Assembly (NCBI RefSeq): GCF_017357865.1
Contig: NZ_CP060096.1
Span: 2,095,001 to 2,159,000 of the forward strand
Source: Aceticella autotrophica
GTDB lineage: Bacteria; Bacillota; Thermoanaerobacteria; Thermoanaerobacterales; Thermoanaerobacteraceae
Length of the DNA stretch: 64,000 nt
Direction: 5' to 3'
Numbering within the stretch: the stretch's first letter is position 1; the number at the start of each line of letters is the position of its first letter. The notes beneath the pieces were generated by a model. It made no database searches. It was not told where the DNA came from and was given only the letters and a program-made list of their open reading frames with translations. The position numbers were made by a program, and so were the translations under genes. This document shows, piece after piece, positions 62,455 through 64,000 of the stretch.

Positions 62455-64000
62455 TTAGAACAACCCGCTGATTCTGCCTGTTTCATCAACATCTATCTTC
62501 TCAGCGGCAGGTACCTTCGGCAAGCCCGGCATTGTCATTATTTCTCCTGTCAATGCTACCAGGAATCCTGCTCCTGCTGATACCTTGATGTTTCTTATTG
62601 TAATCTTGAATCCTTCCGGACGACCTAACAGCTTTGGATCATCACTTAATGAATACTGTGTCTTTGCCATGCATATAGGTAATTTCCCAAATCCAAGGTC
62701 TTCTAACTGCTTTATCTGTTTGTCTGCTACTGCTGTGTATAATACTCCATCTGCTCCGTATACCTTTGTTGCTATTGCATTTATCTTGTCTTTTATAGAC
62801 ATCTCAACATCATAGGAGAATTTGAAATCATTTTTGCCTTCATCGATTAATCTCAATACTTCTTTCGCCAGCTCTATACCGCCTTCTCCTCCTTTTGCCC
62901 AAACCTCTGAAAGTGCTACATTCGCTCCCAGTTTCTTGCATTCATCTTCTACAAGCTTAAGCTCTGCTTCTGTATCCAGCGGGAATCTGTTTATTGCTAC
63001 TACCGCAGGTATTCCAAATACCTTTGTTATGTTTTCGATATGTTTTAACAGGTTTGGCAAGCCTTTCTTCAGGGCTTCTAAATTCTCTTCTCCTGTCTTG
63101 TCTTTCGGTACTCCTCCATGATATTTGAGAGCTCTTACGGTTGCTACTATGACTACTGCATCTGGTTTCAATCCTGCCATCCTGCACTTTATGTCTATGA
63201 ATTTTTCTGCTCCAAGGTCTGCTCCAAATCCTGCCTCTGTAACTACGTAATCGGCAAGTTTTAATGCCATCTTCGTTGCAAGTATGCTGTTGCATCCATG
63301 AGCTATATTGGCAAATGGTCCTCCATGTATAAATGCCGGTGTATGTTCAAGTGTCTGTACAAGATTCGGCTTTAATGCATCTTTCAAGAGTGCTGTCATG
63401 GCTCCTTGTGCATTTAAATCTCCTGCTGTTACTGGTTTATCGTCATAGGTATATCCTACTATTATTCTGGAAAGTCTTTCTTTTAAATCTTTTAGGTCGT
63501 TTGCAAGGCAGAAAGCAGCCATGACTTCTGATGCAACGGTTATATCGTAGCCGTCTTCCCTTGGTGTGCCGTTGGCTTTGCCTCCAAGTCCGTCTACTAT
63601 AAACCTGAGCTGTCTGTCATTCATGTCAACGCATCTTCTCCATGTTATTCTCCTTGGGTCAATACACAGTTTGTTTCCCTGATATATATGGTTGTCAAGC
63701 ATTGCTGCCAAAAGATTGTTTGCTGCTCCAATTGCATGAAAATCTCCGGTAAAATGCAGGTTTATATCCTCCATGGGAACTACCTGTGCATATCCGCCTC
63801 CCGCAGCACCTCCTTTTACTCCAAATACAGGTCCTAATGATGGTTCTCTTAATGCTATCATTGTTTTTTTGCCAATCTTTGATAGTGCATCACCCAGTCC
63901 TACAGTCGTTGTTGTTTTACCTTCACCGGCAGGTGTAGGTGTTATGGCTGTGGTAAGTATGAGCTTGCCATTGGGTTTGTCTGCTGATTTCCTTAACAGG
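62455..64000 (-). CDS. fhs: formate--tetrahydrofolate ligase, 5' end outside the window
   Basis: ATP-dependent activation of formate, first step of the methyl branch. The frame is open from 62455 to the right edge: about 514 of roughly 556 residues are seen, so the N terminus is missing. P-loop [14 protein letters not shown] is near the right edge, followed by [27 protein letters not shown], and [23 protein letters not shown] near the C terminus. First visible gene of the Wood-Ljungdahl run. Confidence 0.96.
   Translation of the reverse strand, partial: LLRKSADKPNGKLILTTAITPTPAGEGKTTTTVGLGDALSKIGKKTMIALREPSLGPVFGVKGGAAGGGYAQVVPMEDINLHFTGDFHAIGAANNLLAAMLDNHIYQGNKLCIDPRRITWRRCVDMNDRQLRFIVDGLGGKANGTPREDGYDITVASEVMAAFCLANDLKDLKERLSRIIVGYTYDDKPVTAGDLNAQGAMTALLKDALKPNLVQTLEHTPAFIHGGPFANIAHGCNSILATKMALKLADYVVTEAGFGADLGAEKFIDIKCRMAGLKPDAVVIVATVRALKYHGGVPKDKTGEENLEALKKGLPNLLKHIENITKVFGIPAVVAINRFPLDTEAELKLVEDECKKLGANVALSEVWAKGGEGGIELAKEVLRLIDEGKNDFKFSYDVEMSIKDKINAIATKVYGADGVLYTAVADKQIKQLEDLGFGKLPICMAKTQYSLSDDPKLLGRPEGFKITIRNIKVSAGAGFLVALTGEIMTMPGLPKVPAAEKIDVDETGRISGLF

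Overview
The window is AT-rich chromosomal DNA of an anaerobic, endospore-forming, acetogenic Firmicute (Clostridia / Thermoanaerobacterales type). Evidence: a long Wood-Ljungdahl (reductive acetyl-CoA) gene run (fhs-fchA-folD-metV-metF-lpdA-cooC-acsD-acsC-acsE-acsB-acsV-cooT), sporulation and germination genes (spoIIE, ger genes, cwlD, cotF-like, a sporulation-type sensor kinase), ferredoxin-linked 2-oxoacid oxidoreductase, strong SD sequences with several TTG/GTG starts, and a glmS ribozyme. The species cannot be named from this sequence alone. Nearly all genes lie on the minus strand.

Layout: (1) 0-4 kb: greA-lysS, then a complete 1,769-bp IS1202-like insertion sequence. (2) 4-6.7 kb: a three-gene unit with an HTH regulator, an unassigned protein and a homologue of cyanobacterial acyl-ACP reductase. 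(3) 6.7-24.6 kb: spore germination gerA/gerC, coaX with an ECF S-component, a biotin-dependent acyl-CoA carboxylase/decarboxylase set, a PAS sensor kinase, tilS-hpt-ftsH, spoIIE, tRNA-Glu and a FecBCD-type ABC importer. (4) 24.7-27.9 kb: a second, inverted copy of the same IS, then a plus-strand orphan NifH-like Fe protein behind a leader that looks like an attenuator. (5) 27.9-39.8 kb: glmM, glmS ribozyme, glmS, SOS-type dinB, patatin-like lipase, a 2-oxoacid:ferredoxin oxidoreductase (delta-alpha-beta-gamma) with a P-loop ATPase, and the c-di-AMP genes cdaA-cdaR. (6) 39.8-48 kb: cwlD, a LysM protein, trxB, coat genes, MazG-like and two-domain ThyX-like genes, tRNA-Lys and tRNA-Tyr, purA and a COG2509-like flavoprotein. 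(7) 48.1-64 kb: the Wood-Ljungdahl operon, transcribed leftwards, ending in three small nickel/corrinoid-related genes and an intrinsic terminator at 48108-48140. fhs runs off the right edge. The CO dehydrogenase catalytic gene (acsA/cooS) is not in the window.

How the genes fit together: Fhs, FchA, FolD and MetF/MetV reduce formate to methyl-THF. AcsE moves the methyl group to the corrinoid Fe-S protein AcsCD, which AcsV reactivates. AcsB condenses methyl, CO and CoA. CooC, CooT and the His-rich protein probably supply nickel. The ferredoxin oxidoreductase exchanges reducing equivalents with the same ferredoxin pool.

Most worth a second look: the NifH-like gene next to a FecBCD importer with no component-1 partner; the acyl-ACP-reductase-like unit in an anaerobe; the LpdA of the acetogenesis operon lacking one of its two redox cysteines; a fused ThyX-like protein whose two halves each keep a different part of the ThyX signature; structured spacers inside the acs operon; and a 13-bp palindrome sitting on the cdaA promoter.
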